Assembly (NCBI GenBank): GCA_946699065.1
Contig: CAMPDV010000011.1
Span: 310,001 to 374,000, forward strand
DNA from: Loxodes magnus
Taxonomy: Eukaryota; Ciliophora; Karyorelictea; Loxodida; Loxodidae
DNA: 64,000 nt
Reading direction: 5' to 3'
A program made the translations under genes and the position numbers. Numbering within the stretch: the first letter of the stretch is position 1; every line of letters begins with the position of its first letter. The notes under the pieces are model-generated. The model was not told where the DNA came from, ran no database searches, and saw only the letters and a program-made list of their open reading frames with translations. Positions 23,788 through 37,357 of this stretch are shown one piece after another.

Positions 23788-26700
23788 ATGAAGACTATTA
23801 TGTGCTTTATTTTTCTAATAAGAGAAATTGCTTCTTTCAGTATTGCTTTAGTTTCTACTTATTAATAGAAAAACGCAGAATTCTACTATGAGGAACTGTA
23901 GAAGGCAATAGGGTTGAAGGAAGGAAATCAAATAGATGAAATTCACTAGCTGTAAGTGTCTAATCCTTTGATGATAAGTGATTAGCTAGAATAGCTAAAA
24001 TAGAAGGGTGTGGGTATAATAATTGATATCACTTTTTTGGAAAACTATTCCTTTCTGCTTAGTAATATCTGCTAAAAGTTAAATCTCATTTTACTAGTCG
24101 TTGATTAAAATAGGGAAGTAAGCGTTAATAATTATACTTACTACATTTTACCAAGTGACAAGCAGATAGCGGAGTGTATGCTAACATTCATAGATACATG
24201 AAAATGAAGAGAAATGGGGTTTTTGAGTAGTGTCTATTAGTTTGAAGAATCTTAAATTATAGCTAACTCAATAAAAGCTGTCAAAATATACTTAGTGCTT
24301 AGTAAAGAGTTTAATTAAGAAATCATGGCTAACTATATAACCGTCTAATCCAGAATGACTGCTACCAAGTTTTTCTATTTTGCCCTTGAAAATTAACTTT
24401 AGTGATTTATAAACTTTGCATAGTAAAACTAACTTTACTCCGAAAACTATGCTTTTTTAATTTCTTTCAGAACTTCAAGAAGCCTCTGAAATAGTAAAAG
24501 TAAAGTAAATGGAATAATTGGTTTCAATTTTAGGGACAGAGTAACATTAAATGAAGAGTAATACAATGTCTATTGCATTGAGCTTGCATTAGAAAAAATC
24601 GTAAACATTTCAAAGTAATTTTCTATAGAGAATACATAAGAAATTTATCTCAAAATACTAAATTAAACTCTCTAGGGAATCTAGCTTGTTGATGTATGAT
24701 TTAGAGTTTTAAATATTCAAAATAGTTAAGTGCAAGATGTTGGCTTTTTAAACCAAACTCATTTTATCTAAGATAAAAAAATCCTTTGACCTGGAAATAC
24801 TTCCAATGTACCATCAAGTGAAAAATTCAAGATATAGATTAGTATGAACCTTGATTATTATGATCCAGATGGAAGTTATGTTTAATGGGTTGATAATTAC
24901 TACCTTGGTAAATAATTTGGAGTTGACTGGGTAAATAGATAAACTAGTTTGCTTCGCTTTTACATATTAAATATCAATGAAATATATACAGGAGCTACCG
25001 TTTATGATTATAACTATGTATATAAGGAATGGAGCGCTAAAAAGGATTAATTTGGTATCATTTACTTTGGAGCTGTTACTAGTGGCAACTCATTAAATTA
25101 ACTCCTTTTTTTCTAAGGATAGAATTTTCCTATTTAGACAGCATCGGGAGCTAATAAAGCTTCTCAATTTTCTAATATAACAACATTTCCTTATTTTGTC
25201 AGAACAACAATGCCAGATGACTATAATGCTAAACTTCTAGCTCAATTTTCATATGCTTAAGAGTGAAAGAACGTGGGACTTATATATGGAAATCACGTTT
25301 GAGGTATAGGACTAATGACTAATTTTATAGAAAGCGCCAAATTCTACAATATAAAAATCGTAAATTACAATATGTCAGTTCCCTACGCATTAACTTCTGC
25401 TAATTTGAGCGATTGATAGCCTTAGATTTAAGATTGCTTTAAGAAATCAAGAGTTTTAATTCTTTTCCATTATGAGCCTGATGTTAAATTAATAAATCAA
25501 TATTTATATGATTTAGGTGTAAGAGCTGGCGATATGGAAATCATTGGTGTTGAATGATTGAACGAATAATTTGTTAAAGGAGATGGTAAAGATCCTAATT
25601 AGTGCAAAATAGAAGAAGTTAGTCGAGGGTCTTTTACTCTCTACTCATAAGCTTGAGTTGGTGATTTCGGATAATAGTTAAAAGAAGAATATGAAGTTTG
25701 ATCTGGGAAGAATGCGTCAAAGTAATCTGCATTTGAATTTGATATAGTTTTACTAGCTGGCTATTCTATGGACAAAATTATTCGAGATGGAGACAATTTG
25801 AATTAATTTGGTTTACTAAATAAACGAATGAGACATTAAAAAATTATAGGGGCAACTGGGTAGGTATCTATTAAGTAAAACACTAATGATCGCAATAATA
25901 TTCCTTATTACTTGTAAAACTACAGAAAATAACCATCTGGATTATGATAATTGGAGTTCATAGGCCAATATTGTATAGAATGTCCTGTGGTATGGGATTA
26001 CTGAAAACCTGTAATGTGAGGAGATGGTACGACAGATGTTTATTTAGATCATTGAGATTTTGATTGTCCATTTAAAGATGAAGACATAGAACAGTTTAAT
26101 AAAGGAAAAGCATTAAAATATTCTATTATGTCTATAGTGATGCTTTTAGTTCTATTAACAGGCTGATAGTCGTTAAAAATCTGAGGAGAATAAAATTTTG
26201 AATATTTGAATTATCATGTATGAGGAAATTTATTTGACCTATCTTAGCTTCTAATACTAATAGTAGTGAGTGCTTAGTTATTTTTCTTGGGACCTTCAGT
26301 AGAAACTTATGATAAGTTATTTTTGGTAGCAAAGGATTTTGCCATTTTAGACGTGATTAAGATGATAAATGTAGATAGGAAATATGAATACTTTACTTAA
26401 ATTACATATAGTATTGTAGTTTACATCTGATTATTATTTTTGCTAGCTATTATTTTTAAATGGGAGTTCAATAAATATGTTATTTTGAGATTCTTAGGTA
26501 ATACAAGTTATTATTTATGTCCTCTTATTAACTAAATTTTACTGATTCCTATTTTTTATCATCTTATCGATATCTTTTTTTGTATTGAAGCATTTGATTT
26601 CAACAAAAATAATAATCTTGAGTTCAAAGAATCTGTTTGAGTGAGAGACTGTGGAACAAAGTGCTGATAAGATGAGCATTTGGTTACACTAATATTATCT

Positions 26701-27698
26701 GTTTTTGGGTTGATTTTATTCATACCAACTTCCATTCACTTTATTCCATTTTGGCAAGAGTTGTAGGGTAGTCTTTAGAGAGTCAGATTGAAGTAGAAAT
26801 ATTTTATTTTTCTTGCAGTTTTTGAGATATCATTAGTGATAGTTAATAAGCTTCACAATCCTGATAAATACGCCTAAGCCTCTTTGTATTTTGTTATACT
26901 TCTCCTTTTATCAATCTACACTCATAAGACAAAACCAATTGCGTACAAGAAATTGAATCCTATTTGGATCTCTCTATGCTATATAAACACTTATTTTGGT
27001 GCAGTGAGACTTTTTATCCTAATAATAGATTATTAGAACTTAATCTTTTGCATAGCTATGTTTGTATCTGGTTTCTTTATAATTTTCTCAATAGGATTCT
27101 TTTATTATCAGAAAGAGATACAATATATAATAAGATATTAAAAGGATATTCAAAACCTCTATAGATGGACATTTCAATTTAGAACCAAAAAAGAATACTT
27201 GCAGCAGCATTTAGACTACTAAGAATAGAGAAAGCGAGCTGTTGAGTTGTAAACTTAAATATAGTTAAATGACTCTTTCTACTTATTAGAAAAACAAGAA
27301 ATATATAAATAAACTGAGTTTATCACAATGACTTAGGAGTAGTAACTAACGTTCATGACAAAGAAGAAAATTAAAGTGGATCATGAAGCCTTAAGTAGAT
27401 CAATGTAGTTTCATAGCTCATTCGGTTTAAGTTTCAAAAACAAATCAGATACTTATGGTAAGTTTATTTAATATTTCAAGACTAAAGGAAAACCTCGGAA
27501 ATTAATGATTTAAGCCCTTAGATTTTTGGCAAGTTTTAAACAACTAATTTATTACTTGAAGAGATAGATAAAAATCGTACTCTAAATGATAACACACTGG
27601 AAGAGTTAAAACAAACAAGTATTATAAAAGAAATAGAGGAAAACAGGCAAATAGAAGAGTTTAAATCAAATTAGGTAATACAAGTTGAGGACTTATGA
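23788..27698 (+). CDS. Large membrane receptor with periplasmic-binding-type ligand domain
   Basis: A 1295-residue membrane protein. It starts MKTIMCFIFLI, a likely signal peptide. An ectodomain of about 750 residues follows, whose second half reads like a type 1 periplasmic-binding/ANF-receptor fold. There it has GIIYFGAVTSGNSLNQLLFF, ending in TTFPYFVRTTMPDDYNAKLL, then WKNVGLIYGNHVWGIGL and SRVLILFHYEPDV. From residue ~775 there are about nine hydrophobic segments, then a charged C-terminal tail of about 170 residues. The layout resembles class C GPCRs and other ligand-binding-domain receptors of ciliates, but the membrane count is nearer nine than seven. One 23 nt intron (27458-27480) lies near the end; with it removed the length is exact and the stop is TGA. 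TGA encodes many Trp residues, with none in the last ~330 codons. The ligand is unknown. Confidence 0.72.
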
Positions 27699-29036
27699 CT
27701 AACAAAAACTCTTTTTCTTTACTACTCTCATTCATTCTAAGCAATCTATAATATTTTTTGATGAATATTAAAGTTAAATAACGATTATAACTTGTAAGTT
27801 TCTTTAAAGCTTAACTCCTTTTCATTCTGCTTTTCTTAAATTAAGTAAAAAAGTTTTATATGGAAAGCTTCTTTTAGTTACCAAAGGAAATATTAATTAA
27901 ATCTTATTAAAATTAACAAAACTCTTAAGAATTAACTTATGAGTTACTCATAAGGACTTTCAGCATTAATCATACTATTACTATATAAGATTAAAATCTA
28001 AGATCCGCCGTTAAATTAGTTTAATTTCTATCTTAAAACAATATAAATATTATGGTATACTACGAGAGTTATTTGTAAGATAATAGTAAAGGAGTAAATA
28101 TGATTATAATATTATACAAATCTAAAAGACATAATGCAAATCATTGAGATTTTACCTTTTAATTATAAATTTTACTAAAACCAAGATTATTATGTCTTCC
28201 TTCCTTATAAAGATAATTTAAATATAAGTGTATTTATACCTTATTATGTATAATATAAGTTTATATAGTTGAATATATAAACTTTAGCATTTACTAGTCA
28301 TTTCTTGTGAAATAATATATCATATTTTATAATCCATGCTTATTGATTATTATCCAATTGAATTTATAGTAAGCTACTTTATTTTATAATTATTTCTTCT
28401 CTATACCTCATTAAATTAAAAAATCTGACTTTTATTCTTTATATTCTATCATTTAATTATATTTGGATCTTAAGAGAAGAAATACTATGAGCAATATAAT
28501 ATACAATATTCAGTTTCTTAGATAATATAAAAATAAGAAAAACTAATGAAATAAAATTAGGTATTTCTATTTTTTAAGTATTAAGCCTAATAGAAACTAT
28601 TTTAATACCATCTACTAAAATAGTTTATTTTCTTATCTTATGAATGTTATTTTTTATTTCATAATTAATTTTTTCCCATGATCTATTATACTGCTTTTAA
28701 ATTAGATAATTAAATGCTAATTTTTTTTATCTGTAAATATATCATTATGATATAATTTTCTTCAAGCATATTATCAAATTGATTAGAGCTAATGAAACAT
28801 TAAAATGTACTTGAGATGAAGTATTTGAAAATTATTTTTATTTATTAACTTATTTAATTAACTAACTAAAAGTTATATATTTTATTCTATTTATTTTATG
28901 AAAAAGCTTATATATTAGTTACTTTGGATGAATTTATAATATTTACTAAATTTATGTGTATTGAAGTCAATTTCTAAGATAGATTATTATTTTTTAATTA
29001 TTTATCAAATTCGTATATTCAAATATAGCATAATAC
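27699..29036. other. Intergenic spacer between convergent genes
   Basis: AT-rich 1.3 kb stretch between two gene ends. Nothing recognised. Confidence 0.5.
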
Positions 29037-32000
29037 TCAAAGAGCCCATGTGGATTTCAACTAGAATTGATTTTTAGATGCTTGCTTTACAAATATTTGA
29101 TTAGACTTTAGCATAACACTGCTGCTTTTAGATGAAGCAATACTGTTTGATTTACTTCTAATCAAATTTTGTTCACTCTTTAGTCTTTCTCTTTCTTGTT
29201 AGCGTTAGTTAATCTTCTAATTGATTACATAATTACTATTTTCTTCTTCTATCTATTTTTTTGTTTTCACAGCTTCAAAAGTTTTATCTAGATATTGCAA
29301 CTTGTTTCATTAGTTTTCTCTTAAAGTAAATGCTTTTTCGTCTAACCTAGATGAATTTAACTATAACGCATATGATCTAACTGCGCTTTTTTATTACAAT
29401 TCTTTTTCTTTTGTGTTTGAAGATTCCAATGCTACTTGAAATCATTATTCACGATAAGGGACCTCAAAAAATTGTTCCTATTGCTTAGGCTTAGCTTAAG
29501 GTAAAATTGAATTCATTATAGCTCTCTGACTTTAAGATTTTTAATGTCCCTTTTGCAGTTTTTATTTACTAAATGACAAGCCTTATAGATTAGTTTCGTC
29601 TTGTTTATTCTAAGCTATTATTTTACTTCTATCCAAAGTTTAAAATTCACCAATGAAAGGCTTCCTAAATTAAAAAATTACTCATTTTAAGTAATATTCA
29701 AGCTACTTTTGCCATAATTACGCAGATCATTTTATGTAATTTCATTTCTCATTGCGCTTTAGCTCCTAATATGTTGTTTCTTCTAACTTTTATTCAAAAT
29801 TTCAAGGTTTTTCTAATTAATTTTCTCAAAGTTTACTATATCTCTAGCGCTTTTATTTTAACTTCTACTAAATTTTTATCTTATCTCTTATCTCTTTTCC
29901 TCATTATTTATTATGTATGAATCACTTTAATTTAGTAGATCTTATTGCCATTGAGAAAAAGTAAGGCTTTCAACGTTTTCTATTAAAGTTTAATTTTAGG
30001 GAATGGCTGGAAGAGTCGTTTCGTTCATATCTTCCTCTGTATTCTTGTTGTAAAAAGACTTAGAATGGTTATTTTGCGTTTTATTTGATTCTAAAAATTT
30101 ACCTATTTTGAAATATTTTCTCCTATCTAATAAGTTCTAAACTAATAAGAATTTCGAATCTGCGCTCATTCTAGGATTTTTTTCGAGTTTAGATTAAATC
30201 AATTTATAAAAATTTACTTCACTATTAATAGCTTTTTTTCATTTTTCCTTTTATTCCTAACCAGATGCTAATCCACTAATTTTTACTTTCTATATGAATT
30301 CCTTTTAGAACAAATTAAGTAGCCTTGATAGTTTATTCTCCTTTCTGGCACTTTTATTTGTAAATATCAACTTCGTCATAAATCTTTCTTTGAAGAATTG
30401 ATAGAACTTTTAATTTTCGTCTGACAACTCAATTTCTTACTCAATATCAAAATCTTGGAAATCTGTTATTTATCCTTTTTCGACCATCTCTTTGAACTTT
30501 TCCTAAGTTTAGCTTTAATCTCTAAAAATTTTCCCACTTGTATATAAATGAAACAGCTATTCTTCCTATTCCTGTTTTACTTTTTCAATCTACTGGATAC
30601 TATCTTAATAGTTGGTTACTGTTTTCTAAGTCTATTTAGCCGCATCTCCCTTTTTAACAATTTCAATTAGCTATTAAACTTTAGATTTCTAGTTTTCAGA
30701 CCTAGCTATCTTCTTTGCTTTTTCCTTAATTCTGTTCCTAACTTAATTTTTATATTCCAATATCGTAATTTGATTGAATCTCTCAAATTTAGCTCCAAAT
30801 TTATGCTTTAATTTGATTATTTTGTTGTTATAAACTACTAGAATTTCGGTATATTAGTCCCATCCTAGTAAGAGAACCTATGTAATTTTAAACTGCTAAA
30901 AATAGATATGTTCATAAGGTAAACTGAAGATTTAGATTGGTGTTTAGTGATCTAAATTCCAAAGAACAATATTGCACTTATCGTCTGCGCTTACTGCTTG
31001 TCTACTTGATCCTATTAGTCCTGATATTGTCACTACTGGATATTTATGCCAATCGTAGCTTTAAAATGACTTAGTATTTTAAATTCGATAGTCAAGAAAA
31101 TAAGTACTGATCATACCTGAATGATGACCTAAAATGCACAAATCTTGTCCACATAAACTGCTGCATATAACATCATTTCATACTGTTTAAAAATGCTTAA
31201 TTCAAGTAAAGGGAGGATGGCATTAAAGTAATTTAATTGAGCCATCTTTTCCAACAATTACAACAAAATGAGAGCGAGTATCATATTATATTTTGATAAC
31301 ACAATTGTTAGCTACTATTTACTTTGCCAATGTTAATGAATTCAAATAATAATTTCTATCTAATATAGCAACGCTCCCTTAATCATTGCCTATTAGAATA
31401 TAAAATCCAAGTGAGCGATAATACTCAATATTATTTCTAACGTCTATCATTATATATGTTTATCTCCAATCTGTCTTCTAGTTTTCCTTCTTAGGTACAA
31501 TACAAATAGAAGTTATCCTTGTTTTGTACATTTTAAAGTTTGTGCTGATTTCATATGAGTCAATCTCTAGCGTATTAAGTTATCCTTGCAATGATACAAA
31601 ACCGATTATTCTTTCATTCAAGCTATAAAAAGCAGCTACTGGCTTAAATATATTATTATCAGTTTCCTCTTCGTCTGCTAGTTCCTGGTATTACTTTTGG
31701 AAATCATAATGAATCTTTTTAGAAATAGCATTGAAAATTGTAATGTTGAAATTATAGCTGATAATAGCTACAATATTTCCTTCTTTTTAGTTTACTTGCT
31801 ATACTTGCTCATTATCTATTTTCGTCCAATATGTAAAAGGATCTTGGCAGTTTGGACTGAACATAACGTTTTCCAACTATCTTATATCACCTGAGTTATC
31901 TTCTAGTATTATTTCACCTTAACTATGCATTCTAAGCATGTTTATCATTCCTCTATATAAATAAATGATGGTTTGAAGGCCATTTTAATCAGTGTCTATT

Positions 32001-33352
32001 ACTAGCTAATTACAATTTTTAGGGTATAAGTATAAAGATTTATTTTGCTGTTAAAATTTGCTTTTGTTCGCTCCTCCACCTTTGGCATTCTATAAAAGTT
32101 AAGATGTAGAATCTTTGGAAACCTTTACTGGACTCATATTAGAACCTGAGTCAAATCTAGGTTTACCACTTTTATTTTCAATCAGGTATTTAAGAGCTTT
32201 TTTATCATAAGGAGTGCTATAATAATCAAAAATCATGCTTTGCTAAAGGTTGAAATCATATAAATCTCCATTCTAACCAAAAAGAAGAAATCCTTTGTTT
32301 ATTAAGTCTCCTTGAGGGATAATCTAGCTGATGATTCCATTTACTTCTAATCCAGAACATTTATAGACATCAACATCTTCAATTATATCTTATATCACTA
32401 AGTTAAATAAGTTATCTATGTAAATCAAAAAATGCTTTGAAAAGCAAATTGCAGTGCTGTATGTATTCTCTGGCAAAATCACTATTTAAAAAGGATCTCC
32501 TCCTTTTTTAAAATCTCAGATAAAAATCTTGGAAACTTAAGGATCTGCTATAAGATGCTCATTGTGTGCGTTTAAATTTGGGATTAAATTATTGCAATAC
32601 TAGAGAACAGTATTGCCTTAGGCACCACATATTGCTGCTACAAATGAATTTTCGCTATCATCATTAATTGCAATTTTAGTCAATTGCGTGTGTTGTGTTT
32701 CTCCTTTTTTTTCAAATCTGTTTTCCTTTAAAATTAAATTTTTGATATTAGCTACTCTCATATCAAACTCTCCTACATTCTACCTACGATCTTATATCTT
32801 CTGCTGAACTTAATCATCACTATACATTATATTATAGCTTCAAACTATTATCCTATTATCATTCTATAGGGTCAATATTAATTCCTCTTACTAGGCTACT
32901 TATAAATCTAGTGTATCTTTAGAATCAGCCGGCTGCTCACTTGAAATATGCCCAAAATCGTTAATGAAAATAAATCTATTTTTTCTTGCAATTGCTACAA
33001 ACATGTTAAGCTACTCTAGTACTGATAAGAATTAAATGCCTTGCTGAGCTGTTTATTAAATATACTCAGCTTTCTTTTTCTCAGCGTAGGAACTTACATC
33101 TTTCTACATTATTTCAGCATAAGATCTTATCCTTTCTAATCTGAAATTTAGTGTACCTGGAAAAGGTACAGGCCATGAAGTTGGTAGATCTATTAATAGC
33201 ATTCCTCTCTAGTCATCAACAATGCAAAGTCGTTTTGTTAATGGATTATAAGCAAAAGAATAGTAATTGTAACCTTTAAAGATATAAGGAATTTCTATTT
33301 CGCTCAATCTAGGATACTTAGCTTTATTAGGTATTTCACTTATCTCTTCCAT
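29037..33352 (-). CDS. WD-repeat-like and coiled-coil protein
   Basis: A 1432-residue protein starting MEEISEIPNKAKYPRLSEIE. The first ~900 residues read as beta-propeller sequence: repeated hydrophobic strands ending in motifs such as KIFIWDFKKGG, KDGSIKLLQCHPPF and DDKCNIVLWNLDH. The remainder is highly charged, Lys/Glu/Gln-rich and coiled-coil-like, with a Ser/Asn-rich end. One intron (29610-29626, 17 nt) is required to keep the frame; with it removed the length is exact and the stop is TGA. The layout fits large propeller proteins of cilia (CFAP-type) or trafficking scaffolds. I cannot say which, so no symbol is given. TGA encodes Trp within the blades. Confidence 0.7.
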
Positions 33353-34409
33353 GAATTAATTAAAAAGCAGATTTAATACTTTTCAAATTTAGCTAAGCTA
33401 ATACTATTTTCTACTATCTAGTTAAGAAAACTGGCATAAGCTTAATTCTCAAATAATAACTGTAAGCTACATAAAGTTAACTATCATTGAAGAGTTAAAT
33501 AATAACCATTACTAAGATTTTCATAACGTAATTGATAGAAAATAGAAATAATGCAAAAGCTAGTACTTTACTAATTATAAAGCTCTTTAGGTTTAAATAA
33601 ATAAAGCATTGTCTATATCTTTTAATTTCAGTTACTACAGCTAAATTTTCTTCTAATTTGCTTATATTTTTATGTTGATTCTTTGTGATGGTTAGATTTA
33701 TCTATTCAACTATATAGATGCTGATTTAAGGTTCCAACACAAGTTTACATTTTCAAAGATTTTGCTAATTAAAATGCTTAAAATTAGTCCTAAAAATAAG
33801 TGAATCATTGGTTTTCTAAAACTTATCCAACTTCAAGGAAAATTTAAATTTTAGGTGTAATTAGATAGAGAAATTAAATTTAGCCCTTCTGTAAAAAAAA
33901 GTGCAAGTGACTATCATCTAACAGTTAAAAAGGGAAATGATCATTAAAAGCTATAATCAGCTCATTTAGAAACCGGCTATTTTCTTATCCTCAGTTTTAA
34001 AAGATTTCTCTCTTAAAACTGTGAACACCTTTAAATATGCAGTAACGATATTTTTAATTTATCTATTTTAATTATTTTTCACTTTTTAAGTAATTAGCAT
34101 CCAAGATATAAGTAAATTTGGGGATTTAAAGTATTTAAATAAGAAATGGTTGATTTATGGATTAGGTATAAATAAAAAAGAGAAACCTATATTTTACATA
34201 CAGCAAGTGCTTATTTCTCTTTGGAGATAACAAAGAACAGTTAGGAATTATTTACTTATACTCCAAGTGTGCAAATATAGTTTTTACTTTTTTAAATCAC
34301 AAATAATTAAATATAAGTAAATATAATTAAATCTAATAAGGAAAAATAGGAATAAAAAAATGAGTATTAAAGTTAAAAAAAGTGATTAATTTGATTAGCT
34401 GCTATAAAA
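33353..34409. other. Intergenic spacer between divergent genes
   Basis: About 1 kb of AT-rich DNA between the start of the WD-repeat gene (-) and the EF-hand gene (+). Nothing recognised. Confidence 0.5.
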
Positions 34410-34863
34410 ATGGGAAATAAAAACTATAAAGAATTGCTTTCAAGGGAATTAAAAAGCAAAATTATTAGCATTTTCGCTGAGATAGATAAAGATAATTCAA
34501 TGACGATTGATTTTAGTGAAGCTTTAAAAGTAATTTTTTATTTTAGTGATGAAACTCCAATTTTGCCTATGTGAATACGCTGGCCATGTTTCAAAGTTTT
34601 GGTAAAATGACAAGACATAAAAAAATTGTGAAAAACTCAAAATATAATTAAATGAGTGGATTGAGTTCTGAAATAATGTTAAAGCATAAGGATACACAGA
34701 AAAAGAAATATTAGATGAGATAGAGTAGATTCAAAGGGGAGGTTCATGAGTTAAATTCTCTTTTCGTTCAATGCCTGGCTCTCCAAGGAGAAATAAATTA
34801 ACAAGCATTCCATACTCTCACGAATACACTGAATCAAACCTTACATCTTCTTTTCAGCTTTGA
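34410..34863 (+). CDS. EF-hand calcium-binding protein (frame uncertain in the middle)
   Basis: Small EF-hand protein of about 145 residues. The first loop is clear: AEIDKDNSMTIDFSEALKWW has acidic residues at the expected positions. A 17 nt intron (34530-34546) sits just before the two Trp codons, both TGA, and joins LK to WWNSNFAYVNTLAMFQS. The C-terminal part, NEWIEFWNNVKAQGYTEKEI, then RGGSWVKFSFRSMPG to a TGA stop, is typical of ciliate EF-hand proteins but lies in a different frame. Between the two, about 20 nt must be skipped or one base is missing; no canonical GT-AG pair does this. The second calcium loop is also degenerate. It may be a pseudogene, a non-canonical intron, or a base error. 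An MG start makes N-myristoylation possible. Confidence 0.65.
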
Positions 34864-35638
34864 TTCTTATTTGTTGTTCTTAGACTGAAACTAGAATTTT
34901 GAAATGTAAATATTTAAAGTTATCTTTATTCTAATATTAAAACCTTTAGATGCAAGTTATTAATCACTTTCTTTTTATCACAATATAAAGCAAATGCTTA
35001 TATAATGTATATTAATCACTTAATCTATTTTTAGTAATTATTATATACTTTCCTATTTAACTATTAATACTATTTGCTAACTAATCTTACATTCCTCAAT
35101 ACTTTATTTACTCTTACTATTTTAAAACTCTTACCTTCTTTTTCAATTTTAAATCAAGAAGGATATCTTGACTCTAGAGAAAATGGAAAATAGTAAATTG
35201 ATATAATGTTTATTTTATTAGTTAAGAAATAATAGTAAAGTAGAAATAAATAGTGATATTGAGGTAAATGAGGATAAAGCTGATATTTCAATTATTTTAT
35301 ACGCTAACTAGTTAAAATAAATTTGATAATAAATTATTTCTTTTAATATAATCAAAGTAATCTAAGGCTTTTAACTAAGATATTTTATCATATACTTAAT
35401 CCAATTCCTTCTACCTCTTTTTTACAAATTTAACCTTTAAGTTCACTCTACCAGTGTGTAACTAAGTTTAGTTGTATATCTTTATAGAATGAGATGGAAT
35501 TGAATATGGGTTAACATATAAAATAATAACTATTCTTTATTTTAATATAAAAGGAACTATATTTCTTTAATAAGTTATATTATAAAATGCTTCATATTAA
35601 ATCATCGCATTCTGAAGCTGTAATATTAAATGTGCAAG
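34864..35638. other. Intergenic spacer between convergent genes
   Basis: AT-rich, no recognisable gene. The true 3' end of the potassium channel gene may lie slightly to the right of the boundary used here. Confidence 0.45.
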
Positions 35639-37357
35639 TCATTAATAGATATCTAATTTGCTTATTTAATGTATTTTAATTGATTCATCTTACTATAAAA
35701 ATGGTTTTAGATATTAGTGATTTTTACTCTCTAAAAATAAACTAGATAATTGTAATTTATGAAAGTAAAACTTTAAATCAAGCGAAGTTTTGCTGTGATA
35801 ATATAATAAGAATGTAAGTGAGAATTAAATGAGCAATATCTTTACTTAAATATAACGATTCAGCTTTCTCTACAGCCTGGCGTTAAGTTTTTCCTTCTAC
35901 TCCCATATTTCAGTGATTTCTTTCTCTACTTCTTCTAACTCCTACTAATATAACTTTTCTTTTTCCTCACATTGCTTCATTAGCATTTAAAATTATAATT
36001 AGAAAGGCCCTTTCTTCTGTTCTAATAATTCTTAAACTTCTTATTACTTTTTTATTTCTTATTGTTCTAAATAATCCTAGATTCTGAAATTTATCTGATC
36101 AGTCATTTGCAATATATTCTCTACTAATATTTTGTTTTTCTTAGAGTTAAAGAATTCCTGCTCATTGTTTTTAACCTGCTATCTAATTAGCTTTATTTTT
36201 CTTCATTTTTCAATGTTTTTGTATAGCTTGAAGTTATGATAATCTTTTTGTCATTGCTTTTTTGCTAAGCACTTTTTGGTAAATGATTGAATCACATGAA
36301 CGGCTTTTATTCTCACCATTCTTCTAGTATTTTACTTATCAAGAGTTTCCATTATTTTTTATTCCCTGTCATTCAGTACCAGGAACTTTTGTATGTTCGT
36401 TATCAAAGAACCTGATAACACCATCCCTACAAATCCTGCTGTTATCATAAAGCATCTTCCTAGCTTTGATATAGGGTAAACATCTCCATATCCTATTGTT
36501 AAAGTAGTTATTCACGATTACCACTGAAAGTTCCAATAACTCTTATGCTTTTCCTAATTAACTATATCATCTGGAAAACTGAGACCTCTTTCTGAAAGAT
36601 ATAGCAAGTAAGATATCAGAAAAATAAACGCAGCAAGTGCGCTATAAATAGTTACTAATGGGTTTAGCTCTATCCATGCTTTTACTAGAAACATTGCATT
36701 ATACTCTACATTAGTCATTATACCAATAAGCCTTCCATTAGGAGAGTTGAGTGGAGATATATTTTTAACATACTAACCTGCGAAATATAATTTGGCAAAA
36801 ATCAAGAGTTGAAATGGAAGCAAAAGATCTCTATTCTCAATGTAGTTCCTACATCCTGAATCTATTCCTGGCGGAACATGAATTAAACCAATACAAATTT
36901 CAACAAAAGCTTATATTGAATATTTAGGGAAAAAGTAGTGGCTAGCATAGCAGACCTTATAAGTTAATTCCAAAAATTTAGCCTTTTTAAGATGACATTT
37001 TACTATTAAAAGCGCACTGAAAATTGCAAGTATCAGTTAAATTGACCTAAAAAAATTGACAACGATAAATACTTAAGACCCATCATAATAATCGTCACTG
37101 TGAGCATAACCAATTTCAGCACATAATATATTCACAGTTATAATGACAATGCTAATATAAAAAAAAGTGTTTTCAAGCTTAGTTATACTTTCTCTTATTT
37201 ATTCCACCTAAAAATTTCAGTCCATTGTTTTTTAATCGTTTTCACTAATAGCGAAGGTTTATTTCTATGCCTTATCGTCTGCTGCACATCTTAAAGTTTA
37301 TAAGTCTGAAATATTTAAATTGCTTTAATTTAAATCCTGCAACACCTCAGTTGACAT
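35639..37357 (-). CDS. SK-like potassium channel
   Basis: Six-membrane-segment potassium channel of up to 572 residues in one exon, starting MSTEVLQDLNQSNLNIS. Segments include YISIVIITVNILCAEIGY, FRSIQLILAIFSALLIV and YSALAAFIFLISYLLYLS. The pore reads QSWITTLTIGYGDVYP, with the K+ selectivity filter at about residues 287-292, followed by a last membrane segment. The voltage sensor lacks the regular Arg ladder of Kv channels. The post-pore helix (NTRRMVRIKAVHVIQSF) resembles the calmodulin-binding region of small-conductance Ca2+-activated channels. A long coiled coil follows. The first in-frame TGA lies ~75 codons beyond the last convincing residue (about 35860), so the true end may be earlier. 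The pore Trp (SWITT) is TGA. Confidence 0.82.

Noticed and set aside
23788-27698. First impression of an acyltransferase-3 (NRF-6-like) protein from the multiple membrane segments
   Set aside because: The ectodomain reads as a periplasmic-binding/ANF-type fold, and no acyltransferase motif is present.
37141-37260. A 14 or 38 nt intron near the start of the potassium channel
   Set aside because: Recounting the homopolymer (eight bases) showed the frame is continuous; no intron is needed.
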